This document shows, piece by piece, positions 62,496 to 64,000 of a stretch of DNA of 64,000 nucleotides; the stretch's first letter is position 1; each line of letters begins with the position of its first letter. Source of the DNA: Cylindrodendrum hubeiense (Eukaryota > Ascomycota > Sordariomycetes > Hypocreales > Nectriaceae); NCBI GenBank assembly GCA_014621425.1, contig JAANBB010000029.1, positions 124,001-188,000 of the forward strand. The letters are read 5' to 3'. The notes beneath the pieces are model-generated. The model ran no database searches. It saw only the letters and a program-made list of their open reading frames with translations, and had not been told where the DNA came from. Position numbers and translations under genes: made by a program.

Positions 62496-63986
62496 TTACT
62501 GCTGCGGGTGCTGTGGATACCCCACTACGTCTTTAGTCCCTGGATTGTCAACATCAAAGTCGAACCGATCCGGAATCTTCAGCCCTTCCCTCTCATAATC
62601 ATACTCCTTGAATATATGTACCGACATACCGTCTCTCCACAGCCAGAGGTCCTTCGTCTCCGCCTGCCACTTCTCCAGCGCCGCGCGCATGCTTAGCAGC
62701 CGCTCTTGGTGCTCTGGCTCAGCAGCGAGGTTGTGGATCTCGTCAGGGTCCTGGTCTATATCGTACAATTCCTCGGGAGGTCGGCAGATGTAACTTTTCA
62801 GTGCACGTTTTCCGATCATGGCGGGCGTGGACTTGGTCCCAGAGTTCCTCATGCCTTCAAAAGATAGTGACGCGTAGAGGTCCATGGCAAATGGAAAGTC
62901 CAACTTCCAGCACACGTTGCGATGATACTTGTATCGCCTCGTCCGCATATACCGCGTCGGATAAAAGTTGGTCACCTCGTGAAAAGTGTGCGACCCGAAC
63001 ACATGGTCCCACCCGGTCTGAACCGCCGTGGCGTCGGTGACAGGGAGGATAGATCGCCCGCGTCGTGGACCCTCAGAGCCATCCGGAGGCTGGAGGTCCG
63101 TGTGTCCAGCCCAGTCTAAAAAGGTGGGCAAAACATCAATGTAAGACACCATGTTGGTGTTCACAACTCCGGAAGCTTTCCCGGGGACGCGAAGCAAGAA
63201 CGGTAGTCGCACTCCAGCATCATACAGTGTCGTTTTCGAGTTGACAAATGGAGGGCCGTTGTCGCTGAGGAACAGCACCAATGTGTCATCAGCTAACCCC
63301 GCGCGCTCCAAAGCCTGCAGAACCATTCCAATTCCCTGATCAAGTCGATTGATCGATCGATAGTACTCAACAAGCTCCTGTCGCACTTCGGGGATGTCTT
63401 GCAGAAACTGGGGGATCTGAACATCCTCGGGTTCAAAGAAGCGGTCCTTTAAGCGAGGATCGTAATTGCCATCTACGTTACCGAATCCGCCGCGAGTCGC
63501 AAGGACTCGGTGAGGATCGATGTACCCAATGGTCAAGAAAAACGACTTGTTCTCGGCCTTGGCTTCTTCAAAGAATTCCTCTGCTTTGTCGGCGATCATG
63601 GCTGTGTCTCTCGACCCGTCCGACTTGCGTGTCTGCCACGGATACTTGGAGTCCGGCCCAACATGGATTTTACCAAGGATGCCGGTCTTGTATCCGATCT
63701 TATTAAAGACCTCGGGGGCAGTCTCAACGTTCTCGAAGGTCTGGAATCCGTTTCGCGAGCCAACAAGCCCGTAGCTTCCATTCTGGTGGGTGTGTAAACC
63801 GGTGTAGATGGTAGTCCGACTACCGCTGCATGAGGCGGTGCTGGCAAAGGCCATGTCAAACTGCGAGCCAGAAGCTGCGAGCTTGTCTAGCTCAGGTGTC
63901 TGCAACGCCTTACACCCGTAGCAGCCGATCTGCTCTCGCCCGAGGTCGTCTGCGATCAGAAGGAGAATATTCTTTGAAGGCGCCAT
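62496..63986 (-). CDS. Sulfatase (heparan N-sulfatase-like family)
   Basis: This is an intronless frame of 496 residues. The N-terminal metal-binding motif is LLLIADDLGREQIGCYG (D13, D14). The residue expected to become formylglycine is C53 in ASCSGSRTTIYTGLHTHQNGSYG. The usual core is C-x-P-x-R, and here Pro is replaced by Gly (C-S-G-S-R). Later ligands are in LFLSDNGPPF, and GKIHVGP and YIDPHR match active-site lysine and histidine positions. The closest known type is N-sulfoglucosamine sulfohydrolase or related arylsulfatases. No signal peptide is seen, so it is probably intracellular. A possible role is sulfur scavenging from sulfate esters. Confidence 0.9.
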   Translation of the reverse strand: MAPSKNILLLIADDLGREQIGCYGCKALQTPELDKLAASGSQFDMAFASTASCSGSRTTIYTGLHTHQNGSYGLVGSRNGFQTFENVETAPEVFNKIGYKTGILGKIHVGPDSKYPWQTRKSDGSRDTAMIADKAEEFFEEAKAENKSFFLTIGYIDPHRVLATRGGFGNVDGNYDPRLKDRFFEPEDVQIPQFLQDIPEVRQELVEYYRSINRLDQGIGMVLQALERAGLADDTLVLFLSDNGPPFVNSKTTLYDAGVRLPFLLRVPGKASGVVNTNMVSYIDVLPTFLDWAGHTDLQPPDGSEGPRRGRSILPVTDATAVQTGWDHVFGSHTFHEVTNFYPTRYMRTRRYKYHRNVCWKLDFPFAMDLYASLSFEGMRNSGTKSTPAMIGKRALKSYICRPPEELYDIDQDPDEIHNLAAEPEHQERLLSMRAALEKWQAETKDLWLWRDGMSVHIFKEYDYEREGLKIPDRFDFDVDNPGTKDVVGYPQHPQQ

Positions 63987-64000
63987 TGTATCGATTTTAG

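Overview
The window is nuclear DNA of a filamentous ascomycete, most likely a Sordariomycete (perhaps Hypocreales). The support is many short introns of about 50-100 bp with CTAAC-like branch points, several Zn(II)2Cys6 regulators, fungal-type MFS carriers, and a typical ascomycete ASE1/MAP65 gene. I place about 20 protein genes and recognise no rRNA, tRNA, CRISPR or intact transposon. Intron positions were worked out by eye from splice signals, reading frame and family motifs. The family names are recalled knowledge; no search was run.

Layout. 0-8 kb holds an iron-type alcohol dehydrogenase, a divergent C2H2 plus fungal_trans regulator and a homogentisate 1,2-dioxygenase-like gene. 9-17 kb holds a BNR_4-like propeller protein, a rhodopsin-like membrane protein with an in-frame stop, and a CTF1-like Zn2Cys6 factor. 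17.9-30.2 kb looks like a catabolic gene cluster: a membrane-anchored Rieske mononuclear-iron oxygenase, an MFS carrier, a Zn2Cys6 factor, and two covalent-flavin amine oxidase-family proteins that both encode peroxisomal C-termini. The second oxidase carries a frameshift and a stop just ahead of its peroxisomal signal. I propose that this set strips N-methyl groups from a betaine-like compound. Its promoters share CGG/CCG palindromes, and two of them share a nearly identical 20-bp element.

31.2-48.5 kb looks like a glycoside-use cluster: a saponin hydrolase-like secreted protein, a GH2 beta-galactosidase, a Zn2Cys6 factor, a GH3 beta-glucosidase with a PA14 insert, a lactose-permease-like MFS carrier, a second Zn2Cys6 factor and an alpha/beta-hydrolase. 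The last two are both truncated at the single ambiguous base at 47667, which looks like a hidden assembly join.

From about 49.7 kb the sequence becomes more GC-rich and housekeeping-like: a DUF2278 plus lamin-tail protein, a 4-kb gene-poor stretch, a secreted class II heme peroxidase, the spindle protein ASE1 and a sulfatase. The window therefore seems to run from an accessory metabolic region into more conserved sequence. Several apparent lesions lie between 12 and 30 kb. They may mark decaying accessory genes or consensus errors, and raw reads would decide.
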